The notes beneath the pieces were generated by a model, which saw nothing but the letters and a program-made list of their open reading frames with translations, was not told where the DNA came from and did not search any database. Both the position numbers and the translations under genes were made by a program. A DNA stretch of 64,000 bases from Halobacillus andaensis. GTDB lineage: Bacteria > Bacillota > Bacilli > Bacillales > Halobacillaceae. Positions within the stretch are counted from its first letter, which is position 1. Every line of letters starts with the position of its first letter. Location of the stretch: contig NZ_BMEL01000005.1 of assembly GCF_014636475.1 (NCBI RefSeq), forward strand, positions 62,001 to 126,000, given 5' to 3'. Of this stretch, positions 42,308 through 51,147 are shown one piece after another.

Positions 42308-42391
42308 ATGTCCAACCCCCTCTATAGAAATATAATTACTATCATAATAAAATGAACAAACGAAAATTTCCAATCAAACGTATAAATCACT

Positions 42392-42955
42392 TTACCAAGT
42401 GACGATCGTAAGCATCGGCCAGCGCTGCCTCCACTTCAGAGCTTTACTCTCGTAGACTTGTCTAGTAATCAGTTTTTTATTAGGCTGTACCACCATATCA
42501 AATAGATCTTGTAATCCATAAGGAGCGTATATGGTATACTGCCCGCTGATCCTTTTCACCCCTACAGCTGATGCCGTAGTAGGCCACGTATCAATGGCAT
42601 GCTCTACCGTTTGATAAGGTTTTATTTCTTTTCCAAACTTCTCCTCATACCACAAGTGGACACGTGCTTCATTCGTGACATCTATAGAAAAAGGAAGGTC
42701 GTGTAAAGCTTCTCTCAACTTTAACTCACAAGCCTTCTCTTTTTCCCCACTAAGATCGGAAGAGTCATGATAGACAATATCAATATCGCCAATTCCATAT
42801 CCTTGAGGACTCCCGCTTAATTCATTCCATACCGTTTGCGTAATACAACCGGCGCCTATGTAATAGTGGCTAAACTCTTCCTCAGCTTTCTGAAAAACCT
42901 CTTGTAGAAAGTCAGTACGTCTCACTATGTTTGCTAATCTTGAGTTAAGCATCAT
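42392..42955 (-). CDS. Nucleotidyltransferase-fold protein (DUF925/NTP_transf_6)
   Basis: 187 residues. Seen: HYYIGAGCITQTVWNELSG, YGIGDIDIVYHDSSDL (G-D-x-D metal-binding strand), FSIDVTNEARVHLWYEEKFGKEIKPYQTVEHAIDTWPTTASAVGVK, all hallmarks of this uncharacterised minimal nucleotidyltransferase family. GAGGAGGCA precedes ATGATG. The start lies inside the end of the upstream LysR gene (11-bp overlap), so they are probably co-transcribed. Confidence 0.9.
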   Translation of the reverse strand: MMLNSRLANIVRRTDFLQEVFQKAEEEFSHYYIGAGCITQTVWNELSGSPQGYGIGDIDIVYHDSSDLSGEKEKACELKLREALHDLPFSIDVTNEARVHLWYEEKFGKEIKPYQTVEHAIDTWPTTASAVGVKRISGQYTIYAPYGLQDLFDMVVQPNKKLITRQVYESKALKWRQRWPMLTIVTW

Positions 42956-43811
42956 TGCCTCCTCTCCACGAATCACTCGTAAGTAAATGAATAAAAGCTT
43001 TTACTTGTGGAAGATCGCTCGTTTCTTCATAAAAACATACCCATGTTTTTCGATTCATTGGCTGACCATTTATGTATAAGGGCAGATGGGGCAGATCCCA
43101 TAGCTCGTCTGCTACGATACTCTTTGGCAATACAGTCATGCCAAGGCCTGTCACCATTAACTGTTTAGCCGTTTCAAACTGATCAACCTTCATCGTACGT
43201 CGGTATTTAATCTTATTTTGCTGCAGCATCCACTCTTCTACAAGCTTTTGATAATCGGCATCTGTTTTAAATTCTATAAAGGGACGCTCAGATCTTCCAT
43301 CTAATTTTACGGTATCAAATAGATATAAAGGATCATCAAACAACCCATGGCATTTGTATCCTTTCAAAGGTTCCCCTCTAACGATGGTGACGTGATAGTC
43401 CCTTGCTGTATATTTAATCTCCGCACTTGCTCCTGTGACAAGATCAATTTTAACGTCTGGATAAGTGGTCGTGTACCTTTGTAAGATGTGTGGCAAATAG
43501 TGCTGACTAACGAGTGAGGATACACCTAAAGACAGCGTACCACTCACCGTCTCTTTCTTGCGCAGCAATTGATTATATAACTGTGTTTCAGAAGCGAGCA
43601 AAGCGCAGGCATGCTCCAGCACAACCTCCCCCTCTGGCGTGAGGACCAATCCTTTGGAGGTACGGATAAAAACTTCCGCTCCTAAATATTCTTCTATATA
43701 TTTTAAACGCTGCGTGACGGCCGGCTGAGAAATTAAGACATTTCTCGCCGTCGCCCGAATGGTTTTATAATGGTGCAAGTGAACGAGCAGCTGGTAGTCT
43801 TCTAGTTTCAT
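42945..43811 (-). CDS. LysR family transcriptional regulator
   Basis: 288 residues. N-terminal HTH LEDYQLLVHLHHYKTIRATARNVLISQPAVTQRLKYIEEYLGAEVFIRTSKGLVLTPEG, then a periplasmic-binding-like effector domain beginning TLSLGVSSLVSQHYLPHIL. It is divergent from the MFS gene at 43919 with a 107-base gap, the classic layout for controlling that gene. The gap includes an AT-rich ATTCTAATTATAAACC. GGAGGTAAGGT precedes the ATG. Effector unknown. Confidence 0.92.
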   Translation of the reverse strand: MKLEDYQLLVHLHHYKTIRATARNVLISQPAVTQRLKYIEEYLGAEVFIRTSKGLVLTPEGEVVLEHACALLASETQLYNQLLRKKETVSGTLSLGVSSLVSQHYLPHILQRYTTTYPDVKIDLVTGASAEIKYTARDYHVTIVRGEPLKGYKCHGLFDDPLYLFDTVKLDGRSERPFIEFKTDADYQKLVEEWMLQQNKIKYRRTMKVDQFETAKQLMVTGLGMTVLPKSIVADELWDLPHLPLYINGQPMNRKTWVCFYEETSDLPQVKAFIHLLTSDSWRGGNDA

Positions 43812-43918
43812 ACCTTACCTCCGATTAGATTTACTTATCAATTCTAATTATAAACCAATATTATTTTTATCACAGGATGAAGAGTATGATAAAGATAACG
43901 TGAGATTGAGGTGAGCCT

Positions 43919-45127
43919 ATGAATCACAGCAACACTCGTAAATTATTAGTGGGGTACTTTGCTTATGAATGTGGGAGGGCCATGTATTTTGTCCTCGTGA
44001 CATGGTTTCTATTTCAATGGACAGAAAACGCCCTGTATACGGGGCTGTTTGTCAGCTTTGGTTTTATCCCCGGTTTATTTTCAAATGTCATTTTCGGTGT
44101 ACTAGTTGATCGTTATAACCGTAAAACATTAGCTAGTCTCGCAGGGGTCCTCAGTATCATCGTTCTTATTATGTTGTGGGCAGCCTTTTTAATGGATTGG
44201 ATAAACCCGTGGGGTGTAATCGTTACTCATATGGTCCTGCAGACTGCGGGTTCACTTTTCCGGCCATCATTACAAGCGTTCGTGGGGGAAGTATTCAAAC
44301 CAGACGACCTTCCAAGAATCTTTTCACTTTCGGGATCAGCGACTATCTCTGGCAGTTTAGCAGGAGCGGGGCTGGGTGGGGTTTTTTCAAGCTTTCTCCC
44401 TATTTCTCTCGCCCTGTTCATCGTTATCATTTTCTATCAAGGAGCATCTCTAATGATTTATCTCCTAAATTATGAGCCTCTTTTTGAACGGAAGGATACG
44501 AAGCATTCGGACTTTTTCAAAGAAATTCAGTCAGGCTTTAAATATTTACATGCGCACCGCATGCTCTACGGTTTGTTCGTCATGATGATGCTCGGGCAGT
44601 TAACCTTTCATACTACTCTTGGATTTCTATCCGTTTATACGCGTGATTATTTACAGAAATCTGCTTTAGTCTATGGTTCATTAGACGTCACTTTTTCTAT
44701 TGGAGGAATAGCAGCAGGCATTCTTGGCGCCTGGTGGTGGAGAAGAATGCAAAATCATATCGCTATTTATGCCTTGCTCACAATGGCAGTGGGGTTAGGG
44801 ATGTTGGGTTTTTTTCAAAACATAGGAGTGGCGTTTACTGGCATTCTTTTAATCGGTGCCGGGACGTCCATTGTTCGAGCTCTATTACAATCGGTTCAGC
44901 AAATAGCTACGGACCGTGAGTTTCATGGAAGAATGGCAAGCTTTCGAATGTTATGTAATCAGACTTCCGTGGTTATTACTGGACCTCTATTTGGATGGAT
45001 AGCCAATGAAAATGGTGCTAACTTCGTTTTTCTGCTCCTGCTGATTCCCGTAGCGTTCGGACTGATATGGTCCTGGTTTCAATCTAAACACCCGCGGTTC
45101 ATTGAAATAACTTCAAAAACCGCATGA
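43919..45127 (+). CDS. MFS transporter
   Basis: 402 residues, twelve hydrophobic segments, of the drug:H+ antiporter type without quinolone motifs. Seen: GVLVDRYNRKTLASLAGV (motif A-like loop 2-3) and a central cytoplasmic loop near DTKHSDFFKEIQSGFKYLHAH, which is typical of the YfmO/MefA-like (MFS_3) group. Substrate unknown. TTGAGGTGAGCCT precedes the ATG. Likely controlled by the divergent LysR gene. Confidence 0.9.
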   Translation: MNHSNTRKLLVGYFAYECGRAMYFVLVTWFLFQWTENALYTGLFVSFGFIPGLFSNVIFGVLVDRYNRKTLASLAGVLSIIVLIMLWAAFLMDWINPWGVIVTHMVLQTAGSLFRPSLQAFVGEVFKPDDLPRIFSLSGSATISGSLAGAGLGGVFSSFLPISLALFIVIIFYQGASLMIYLLNYEPLFERKDTKHSDFFKEIQSGFKYLHAHRMLYGLFVMMMLGQLTFHTTLGFLSVYTRDYLQKSALVYGSLDVTFSIGGIAAGILGAWWWRRMQNHIAIYALLTMAVGLGMLGFFQNIGVAFTGILLIGAGTSIVRALLQSVQQIATDREFHGRMASFRMLCNQTSVVITGPLFGWIANENGANFVFLLLLIPVAFGLIWSWFQSKHPRFIEITSKTA

Positions 45128-45163
45128 CAACAAGGTATGTTTGTAACATACCTTGTTGTTTTC
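45127..45163 (+). terminator. Terminator of the MFS gene
   Basis: AACAAGGTATGTT and AACATACCTTGTTG pair around TGT-like loop bases and are followed by TTTTC. Confidence 0.9.
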
Positions 45164-45199
45164 ATGTATAAAGATACCGCTAAGCCTCGTTTTCCTATC

Positions 45200-45292
45200 T
45201 TATCTCGCTTCTTCCTTAGGTGTCTTATAAACCTTTTCAACCTCAACTCCCAGTGTCTTCAGATAATCGACGATCTGGTCTAGGCTTTTCAT
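45200..45292 (-). CDS. Small protein, 30 residues
   Basis: MKSLDQIVDYLKTLGVEVEK followed by VYKTPKEEAR. GAGGTGAAATT sits in ideal position before the ATG. One amphipathic helix is predicted and no family is recognised. It is alone in a spacer between the MFS and LysR genes. The 150 bases upstream (45293-45442) show no other coding sign. Confidence 0.45.
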   Translation of the reverse strand: MKSLDQIVDYLKTLGVEVEKVYKTPKEEAR

Positions 45293-45442
45293 AATTTCAC
45301 CTCAATGTAATGTTAGGATGACTTAAAAACTCGCTATGGCTTATCTACGAATGACTTACTTACTTTGTTTCATTTTCTCTAATCTAACCATACCCCAGAT
45401 TTCATTTTTGTATTCAATTTCAAGCATATTTACACAGTTTTT

Positions 45443-46342
45443 TTACATTTTATCGTTAAAAGGGTATCGTTCCTTTACTAGCTCAATGAATACAGAAACA
45501 TTTTTGGAGATTTCTTTCTCATCACTAGGAATGACATACGAAAAGAAGCGGGTTGCTGACTTAATAAATGGCAGAGGATAGATAAGCTCTTTAGCATCAG
45601 AATGCTCAGCGACTGTCTTTGAAATAATAGATAGCCCCAGTCCTTGCTTCACTCCTTGAATCACCCCGTGATTGCTTCCAATCGTAATTAATTTACCCGG
45701 GCGGATATTGTAGCTATCCCATAAAGACTCCATGACATCCCTCGTACCCGATCCATGCTCTCTACATATCCACGTTTGATCTTGAAGCTCCTTAAAGTTC
45801 CCATCTTTTCTATGACGTAACGGATGGTCTGCAGGTACAACAACCACCATCTCATCTTCCATAAAAGGATGGGAGGATAAATCATTTTGCTTCACTTGTC
45901 CCTCTACTAATCCAATATCTAATTCATGCAGCTGAACTTCCTGATTGATGTGTTCCGTGTTTTTAATCGCTACACGTAGTTCTACATCCGGGTATAAATC
46001 ATCAAAGGTTTTCAGCAATGAAGGTAAAACATATTCTCCTACTGTATAGCTCGCCCCTATACGAATTTCCCCTCTCAGCTGATGGTGAAATTCATAAACT
46101 TCGGTGCGCGCTTTATCCAGCAGACCAAGGATTTGTTTGGCTCTCTGATAAACAATATCTCCTGTATACGTAATTTGAAATCGTTTCGGTGTGCGATCAA
46201 TTAAGGTCGTTTGAAAGTGCTCTTCCAAACTTTTAATATGAAAGCTTACTGTAGGCTGAGACAGGTTCAGCTGTCGTGAAGCCTTAGTAAAACTCTCTAG
46301 TTCAATAACCTTTACGAAAGTTTGCAAAGACTCTATATCCAT
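45443..46342 (-). CDS. LysR family transcriptional regulator (YeiE/CysL-like)
   Basis: 299 residues from the ATG at 46342, where homology to LysR N-termini begins (MDIESLQTFVKVIELESFTKASRQLNLSQPTVSFHIKSLEEHF). Effector domain: LRGEIRIGASYTVGEYVLPSLLKTFDDLYPDVELRVAIKN, close to the YeiE/CysL clade that senses sulfite or reduced-sulfur compounds. It is divergent from a YeiH-family gene 115 bases away, as in the E. coli yeiE-yeiH pair. The start has only a weak ribosome site. Confidence 0.88.
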   Translation of the reverse strand: MDIESLQTFVKVIELESFTKASRQLNLSQPTVSFHIKSLEEHFQTTLIDRTPKRFQITYTGDIVYQRAKQILGLLDKARTEVYEFHHQLRGEIRIGASYTVGEYVLPSLLKTFDDLYPDVELRVAIKNTEHINQEVQLHELDIGLVEGQVKQNDLSSHPFMEDEMVVVVPADHPLRHRKDGNFKELQDQTWICREHGSGTRDVMESLWDSYNIRPGKLITIGSNHGVIQGVKQGLGLSIISKTVAEHSDAKELIYPLPFIKSATRFFSYVIPSDEKEISKNVSVFIELVKERYPFNDKM

Positions 46343-46456
46343 CGTTTCAGTCCATTCATTAAAATTATTAATGATTACCATTATAAAGTTTTATTTTACT
46401 AATCACCACACCGCTCGTATAGTGGTTTTTATACAAGAACGAAAAGGTAGGATGTT

Positions 46457-47455
46457 ATGTCTTTTATAAATAAATCACACCAATCCTTATTATTTGGGAT
46501 CGCCTTTACTTTCTCAATTGCAGGGATTGGTTTTTTACTGGCTTTTCTACCCGTATTCCGGCAAATCGGACCCTTATCCGTGGCCATTTTACTCGCAGTG
46601 ATCTATCGTCACTTTTTCGGTTTTCCCCTTTCTTTAAAGAAAGGGATTCAATTTTCTGCAAAACAATTATTAAGGTTGGCGATCATACTATTTGGTTTAA
46701 AGTTAAATATACATGTCATTATCGAAGAAGGCATTCCTTTACTTCTTCGCGATTCGTTAGTGATCCTGTTTAGCATCGGATTTATGATGCTTCTCGCGAA
46801 AATGATAAAAGCAGATCATTCTCTCTCTTTGCTGCTCGGAATAGGAACTGGAGTTTGTGGAGCATCTGCCATCGCTGCTGTTTCTCCTATATTAAAAGCG
46901 AAGGAAGAAGATACGGCACTCAGTGCTGGCATTATTTCTTTAATCGGCACCGTGTTTGCTATTAGTTATGTCATTCTTCGTCCATTTCTACCTATAGATG
47001 CTGAAAGTTATGGGATGTGGGCTGGACTTAGTTTGCACGAAGTCGCTCACGTTGTCTTAGCAGGGGCACCGGCAGGAGAAGAAGGATTAGCGATGGCCCT
47101 TCTCGGTAAACTTGGACGTGTATTTCTACTTGTACCGCTCTGCCTTATATTAATGGCGGCTATGAAGCGAAAATATCAAACTAGCTCTAATCAATCCCTG
47201 CCATTCCCTTGGTTTTTAGTTGGCTTTCTAGTCACGAGTGTGATCGGAAGCTTCGTTTTAGGTTCTTATATCCAAGTATCCACACAATTCTTAGACGGCG
47301 TTTCTACTGCCACCTCATTCATCCTTACGATGGCTATGGTTGGTCTGGGCTTGAATGTAAGTCTGCGTGATGTAAGAGATCGTGCCTTAAAACCAATTGC
47401 AGCAGTGATCGTTACGTCGATCTTGTTAAGTATCGTAACATTTTTCATGATTTGA
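46457..47455 (+). CDS. YeiH family putative sulfate/sulfite exporter
   Basis: 332 residues, ten to eleven hydrophobic segments. Seen: LRLAIILFGLKLNIHVIIEEG, GIGTGVCGASAIAAVSPILKAKEEDTALSAGIISLIGTVF, WAGLSLHEVAHVVLAGAPAG, all diagnostic of the Cons_hypoth698 (YeiH) family. Members are annotated as sulfate or sulfite exporters. AAAAGGTAGGATGTT precedes the ATG. Divergent LysR gene probably controls it. Confidence 0.9.
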   Translation: MSFINKSHQSLLFGIAFTFSIAGIGFLLAFLPVFRQIGPLSVAILLAVIYRHFFGFPLSLKKGIQFSAKQLLRLAIILFGLKLNIHVIIEEGIPLLLRDSLVILFSIGFMMLLAKMIKADHSLSLLLGIGTGVCGASAIAAVSPILKAKEEDTALSAGIISLIGTVFAISYVILRPFLPIDAESYGMWAGLSLHEVAHVVLAGAPAGEEGLAMALLGKLGRVFLLVPLCLILMAAMKRKYQTSSNQSLPFPWFLVGFLVTSVIGSFVLGSYIQVSTQFLDGVSTATSFILTMAMVGLGLNVSLRDVRDRALKPIAAVIVTSILLSIVTFFMI

Positions 47456-47484
47456 AAATGACATACTTCTAAAGAGGTGGTCCC

Positions 47485-47646
47485 TTGATTGTGATACTTA
47501 ACCATCAAGACGCACGTAGAGCACAAGTTATTCTTTCTGTTCAGAGACCTGCTTATGAAATCGAAGCTGAAATCATTCATTCCAAAGAGATTCCAAGGCT
47601 TTACGATACGATTAAAGATATACAGCTGTCTGAGCTAGCTTTTTAG
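47485..47646 (+). CDS. Small protein, 53 residues
   Basis: Reads MIVILNHQDARRAQVILSVQ, then RPAYEIEAEIIHSKEI, then PRLYDTIKDIQLSELAF. AGAGGTGG precedes the TTG start at 47485 (a GTG lies two codons later). It follows the YeiH gene by 29 bases, so it may be its operon partner. No domain recognised. A weak hairpin with T-run follows (TCAGTTTTTTT at about 47656). Confidence 0.5.
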   Translation: MIVILNHQDARRAQVILSVQRPAYEIEAEIIHSKEIPRLYDTIKDIQLSELAF

Positions 47647-47674
47647 GCTTGGTCAGTTTTTTTAATAAACCCCG

Positions 47675-48229
47675 TCATTCAAAGTTACAATAATAAATGA
47701 GCTGATCTGTCCATTTTTCGTTTTCATAAATAAATTCTTTTCTTGTACACTCATACTTTAATCCAACCTTTTCCGCTAAACGAGTAGAAGAAATATTATC
47801 AACATTAATGTGCGCCTCAATTCGATGAAAATGTAGTTCGTTAAAAGCTATCGTTAATGAGGCTTGCACAGCTTCTTTCCCGTACCCTCTTTGCCAGTAT
47901 TGATTATGTATCGTATAACCGACCCTTCCCCACTGGAAGGTGTTTCTTGCCAGCGTCGAAAAATCTACCATGCCTAAGTGTGTGCCGTCTATTTTTCTAA
48001 AGACACCGAACACATGAGCTTCATCGTTAAAAGCTAATTCTTGATGCTTGTCAACGAGTTGGCAGAACCATTCGTTCGTGCATTCACTCATATCTATTTT
48101 CCCTTTATCGTATTTGTGCCGGGAAGGATTGCGTCTATTAAATTCTTTTAACCAATTTGAGTAATCTGACTTTTGTAAAGGCCTTATGATTAACCTTTCT
48201 GTTTCTATATGACAATCAAAAGTTTCCAA
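47675..48229 (-). CDS. GNAT family acetyltransferase (RimJ/RimL type)
   Basis: 184 residues. Seen: IETERLIIRPLQKSDYSNWLKEF start, VFRKIDGTHLGMVDFSTLARNTFQWGRVGYTIHNQYWQRGYGKEAVQASLTIAFNELHFHRIEAHINVDNISSTRLAEKVGLKYE: complete GNAT fold with the Q-R-G-Y-G-K-E-A acetyl-CoA loop. RimJ/L types modify protein N-termini or small amines. Start is TTG after AGAGGTGGCTGA. The stop of a small membrane gene precedes it by 10 bases. Confidence 0.93.
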   Translation of the reverse strand: METFDCHIETERLIIRPLQKSDYSNWLKEFNRRNPSRHKYDKGKIDMSECTNEWFCQLVDKHQELAFNDEAHVFGVFRKIDGTHLGMVDFSTLARNTFQWGRVGYTIHNQYWQRGYGKEAVQASLTIAFNELHFHRIEAHINVDNISSTRLAEKVGLKYECTRKEFIYENEKWTDQLIYYCNFE

Positions 48230-48239
48230 TCAGCCACCT

Positions 48240-48512
48240 CTATTCATGTAACCGTGCTTTTTGGGTTCCAATAATAAGCGAAACGAAAGCAAATCCTAGA
48301 AGAAAAAAAGCTAATAGCGCATATGCGCCTCCTTCAAAACCTCTTATTTGAACGAATCCTATGTAAAACAAAATCAAAGCTGCAACCGCAGTTAATAGAC
48401 TAGGGATCAAACGTACGATAAAAGGAAATGCTGATTTTCTTAGCCACCACGTTAAAATTATTACAAGCACTCCAGGGACCATTGCCACAAGAAGCGGTCC
48501 TCCAACCATCAT
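48240..48512 (-). CDS. Small membrane protein, YesK-like
   Basis: 90 residues with three hydrophobic segments (residues about 3-23, 29-52, 60-82). The layout VPGVLVIILTWWLRKSAFPFIVRLIPSLLTAVAALILFYIGFVQIRGFEGGAYALLAFFLLGFAFVSLIIGTQ resembles B. subtilis YesK. AAGGAGGGAGGTAAATAC precedes ATGATG. Probably in one transcript with the acetyltransferase gene. No role known. Confidence 0.75.
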   Translation of the reverse strand: MMVGGPLLVAMVPGVLVIILTWWLRKSAFPFIVRLIPSLLTAVAALILFYIGFVQIRGFEGGAYALLAFFLLGFAFVSLIIGTQKARLHE

Positions 48513-48623
48513 GTATTTACCTCCCTCCTTTAAGTAAAGTTATAAATTTTCAATCTATTCTCTTTATTTATTTTAACATAAATTTCCTTATACTCTCTTT
48601 TTGTCTTAAGTCATTTACCATGA

Positions 48624-48657
48624 AAAAAGAGTATGACTCTCCTCGATTCATACTCTT
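48624..48657. terminator. Terminator of the AI-2E gene
   Basis: AAAAAGAGTATGA and TCATACTCTT pair around CTCTCCTCGAT, with an A/T flank on either side. Read on the minus strand it ends the AI-2E transcript. Confidence 0.7.
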
Positions 48658-48679
48658 GATCTGTTGCTGTCTAAAGCTT

Positions 48680-49834
48680 CTATTTAGAAATTCCATATTG
48701 ATTATCTGAATCTGCATATTTATTGAATCTGCGTTGGAACCAATAAAATAGATGCGTCACAATGACTTTAATGATCGCATAGCCTGGAATGGCGACAATA
48801 ACACCGATAACCCCAAACAAATGCCCCGCTGTTAACAGGACGAAGATAATTGTCACTGGATGAACATGAAGTCTTTTCCCCATAATTTGCGGTGAAATAA
48901 ACTTTCCTTCTAATAACTGAACCACTGTCCATACCAAAGCTAGTTTAAGCAGCATAAAGGGTGAAGTTACAATTGCAATGATAAGCGCTGGAATAATGGC
49001 AATCATAGGGCCAAGATAAGGAACGACACTTGTTACACTCGCAATGGCTGCAAGCAGCAGGGCATAATCTAATCCGATAATTAAAAAGCCAATGTACATC
49101 ATGACCCCTATGCAGAAGCTGACTAGGAGCTGTCCCTGAATATAAGCACTCAGCTGGTGATCAATTCCTTTAAATACACTAGATAGCTCAGGTCTTACTT
49201 TAGGAGGAAATACCTTTAAAATCATATTCGGAAATTTCTCTCCATCCTTTAATAAATAGAAAAGAATAAAAGGCAAAGTAACAATGGCAATGATCACATT
49301 CGTTATTGTAGAAATAAAGCTGGTAATGCCTTCTACTGTATTTCCTGCATACGATGAAAAGTTATCTGACACTTGGCCAAGAGTTCCTTCTAAGTCTTCA
49401 AATAAGTTATTATAGTAATTGGCAAACATCGAGTTTCTTAACCAGTCATCGATCGCTCCCGCCATTTCCATTAAGTATTCAGGCAGTTCCTTGGCAAGAC
49501 TCATAAACTGACGTTCTAAGAAAGGAATAATTAGAAATACAAGCAATGTAATTAAACCAGCTACAATAGCTATGGTGATTAATATGCCCCATACCCTTTT
49601 TATACCAATCCGTTCTAATAATCCAATAAATGGCCGTAATAAATAATAGACGACCACGGTGAACAGGACGGGCAAAGCAATCGTTTCAAGGAAAATAACA
49701 ATGGGATGAAATATAAATGAAACTTGGGTATAAACAAGAAAATTCAATCCAATAAATAAAAGAATTGCTAATATGTAAAGTAAATTTCGTCCTCCAAAAA
49801 AACGAATCAAAGGTGAAGATTCCCATTTATCCAT
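48680..49834 (-). CDS. AI-2E family transporter
   Basis: 384 residues with seven or eight hydrophobic segments in the usual family layout: paired helices at the start, the PVLFTVVVYYLLRPFIGLLERIGIKR motif, a central soluble stretch (residues about 115-180) and VVQLLEGKFISPQIMGKRLHVHPVTIIFVLLTAGHLFGVIGVIVAIPGYAIIKVI at the end. Related halophile proteins act as Na+(Li+)/H+ antiporters or autoinducer exporters; which applies here is open. AGGGAGGGAAAGCT precedes the ATG. Confidence 0.92.
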   Translation of the reverse strand: MDKWESSPLIRFFGGRNLLYILAILLFIGLNFLVYTQVSFIFHPIVIFLETIALPVLFTVVVYYLLRPFIGLLERIGIKRVWGILITIAIVAGLITLLVFLIIPFLERQFMSLAKELPEYLMEMAGAIDDWLRNSMFANYYNNLFEDLEGTLGQVSDNFSSYAGNTVEGITSFISTITNVIIAIVTLPFILFYLLKDGEKFPNMILKVFPPKVRPELSSVFKGIDHQLSAYIQGQLLVSFCIGVMMYIGFLIIGLDYALLLAAIASVTSVVPYLGPMIAIIPALIIAIVTSPFMLLKLALVWTVVQLLEGKFISPQIMGKRLHVHPVTIIFVLLTAGHLFGVIGVIVAIPGYAIIKVIVTHLFYWFQRRFNKYADSDNQYGISK

Positions 49835-49879
49835 AGCTTTCCCTCCCTACTTATTTCTCCATTTTACCACAGCGTAAAA

Positions 49880-49906
49880 AAAACGTGCCCGATTTAAGGC
49901 ACGTTT
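49880..49906. terminator. Terminator of the 31-residue gene
   Basis: AAACGTGCC and GGCACGTTT pair around CGATTTAA, flanked by A- and T-rich bases. It lies 4 bases after the stop of the small basic gene. Confidence 0.8.
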
Positions 49907-49909
49907 CGT

Positions 49910-50005
49910 TTAATATCTTTTAGACTTGCGACTTCTCATGAACTTCCTAATCACCGGATAGATCATAGGTCCATATTTAATCGCACGTTTGATTAATCTT
50001 CCCAT
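49910..50005 (-). CDS. Small basic protein, 31 residues
   Basis: MGRLIKRAIKYGPMIYPVIR followed by KFMRSRKSKRY. Eleven of 31 residues are Lys or Arg. GGAGGTAACTACA precedes the ATG and a hairpin terminator follows at once. Small peptides of this make-up occur widely in Bacillaceae without known function. Confidence 0.65.
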   Translation of the reverse strand: MGRLIKRAIKYGPMIYPVIRKFMRSRKSKRY

Positions 50006-50081
50006 TGTAGTTACCTCCTACCCGAAATGGTTTGTTAAAGGTAGGTTTCCCTTCTCCCCCATTTCTAAAACACTCCTGCCA

Positions 50082-51098
50082 TTACCCGATAATTTTGTGG
50101 TACAAGTTCCTGGCTTCTGTTACATCTTTGGTGCCATGAATCAGCACTCGTCCGTCTTTAAAGAAAATCATTCGATGGTCTCCTTTTTTATAAGATAATA
50201 AAAACGGGTTTTGTTCGACCTCGCCGTCTACTAAAGACATCCTTACCTCATCTAAATCTCTCACCATTTTAGACGGCGGGCGAATCTGAACGGTGTCTCG
50301 TCCACATAATACTGCCGTTTTCGTTTGGTATTCCGGTGATAAATAAGGATAGGTAGCATGTACTCCACATGAAGGGCAGGTCTCACGTTTAGCACGATCC
50401 ACCTTCATCGTAGTATAGTGGTGGTTCCATAAATCAAACATGACGAACTTGCCGATTAAAGCTTCTTTGTCATCGACAAGGATTTTTAGAGCTTCTGCTA
50501 CTTGGTGAGCGGTTACCATTTGTACAGCCGGGCTGATGACGCCTACTGTATCGCAGGTGGCTCCACCCATTGGAACGGATTCAAGCAAGCATTGAAGACA
50601 AGGGGTTTCTCCAGGTAGAATTGTAAAGCTCATGCCGTGACTCCCCACGCATCCTCCATAAATCCATGGGATGCGATGCTTCTGACACACATCGTTGACC
50701 AACATACGTGTATCAAAGTTGTCCGTTGCATCAAGGACGACATCTACCCCATCAATTAACCTTTCTAACTCTTCGCGCTGGACATCCATAATGTGTCCTT
50801 TTATTTGTACTTCAGAATTAATTTCCTTCAGCTTACTTTCAGCTGCTTTTGCTTTTGGAATTCTTTGTTTGGCATCTTTTTCAGTGAAAAGCTGCTGACG
50901 CTGCAGGTTGCTCCACTCCACGTAATCACGGTCGACAATGGTTAATTTTCCGACCCCTCCCCGCACAAGCTGTTCGGCACTGCTCGTCCCTAGCGCACCT
51001 GCACCAATTACAAGCACATGTTTACTGATTAATTTTTCTTGACCTTGAACTCCAATTGGCTTAAAGCGTTCTTGACGAGAATAACGATCGAAAGACAT
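50082..51098 (-). CDS. ThiF/MoeB family adenylyltransferase
   Basis: 338 residues. E1-like domain: VLVIGAGALGTSSAEQLVRGGVGKLTIVDRDYVEWSNLQRQQLFTEKDA (ATP-binding, R finger), LDATDNFDTRMLVNDVC, zinc cysteines CLQCL and CPSCG. It activates the C-terminus of a ubiquitin-like sulfur carrier (ThiS or MoaD) as acyl-adenylate. The last ~80 residues form a ThiS/rhodanese-like add-on not typical of plain MoeB (LCGRDTVQIRPPSKMVRDLDEV...). Thiamin or molybdopterin use cannot be decided. Single gene. Confidence 0.92.
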   Translation of the reverse strand: MSFDRYSRQERFKPIGVQGQEKLISKHVLVIGAGALGTSSAEQLVRGGVGKLTIVDRDYVEWSNLQRQQLFTEKDAKQRIPKAKAAESKLKEINSEVQIKGHIMDVQREELERLIDGVDVVLDATDNFDTRMLVNDVCQKHRIPWIYGGCVGSHGMSFTILPGETPCLQCLLESVPMGGATCDTVGVISPAVQMVTAHQVAEALKILVDDKEALIGKFVMFDLWNHHYTTMKVDRAKRETCPSCGVHATYPYLSPEYQTKTAVLCGRDTVQIRPPSKMVRDLDEVRMSLVDGEVEQNPFLLSYKKGDHRMIFFKDGRVLIHGTKDVTEARNLYHKIIG

Positions 51099-51147
51099 GC
51101 TGTACCCCCATTTTGACTGACTCCTCTTTTTTTAGTTTATCATGAAG

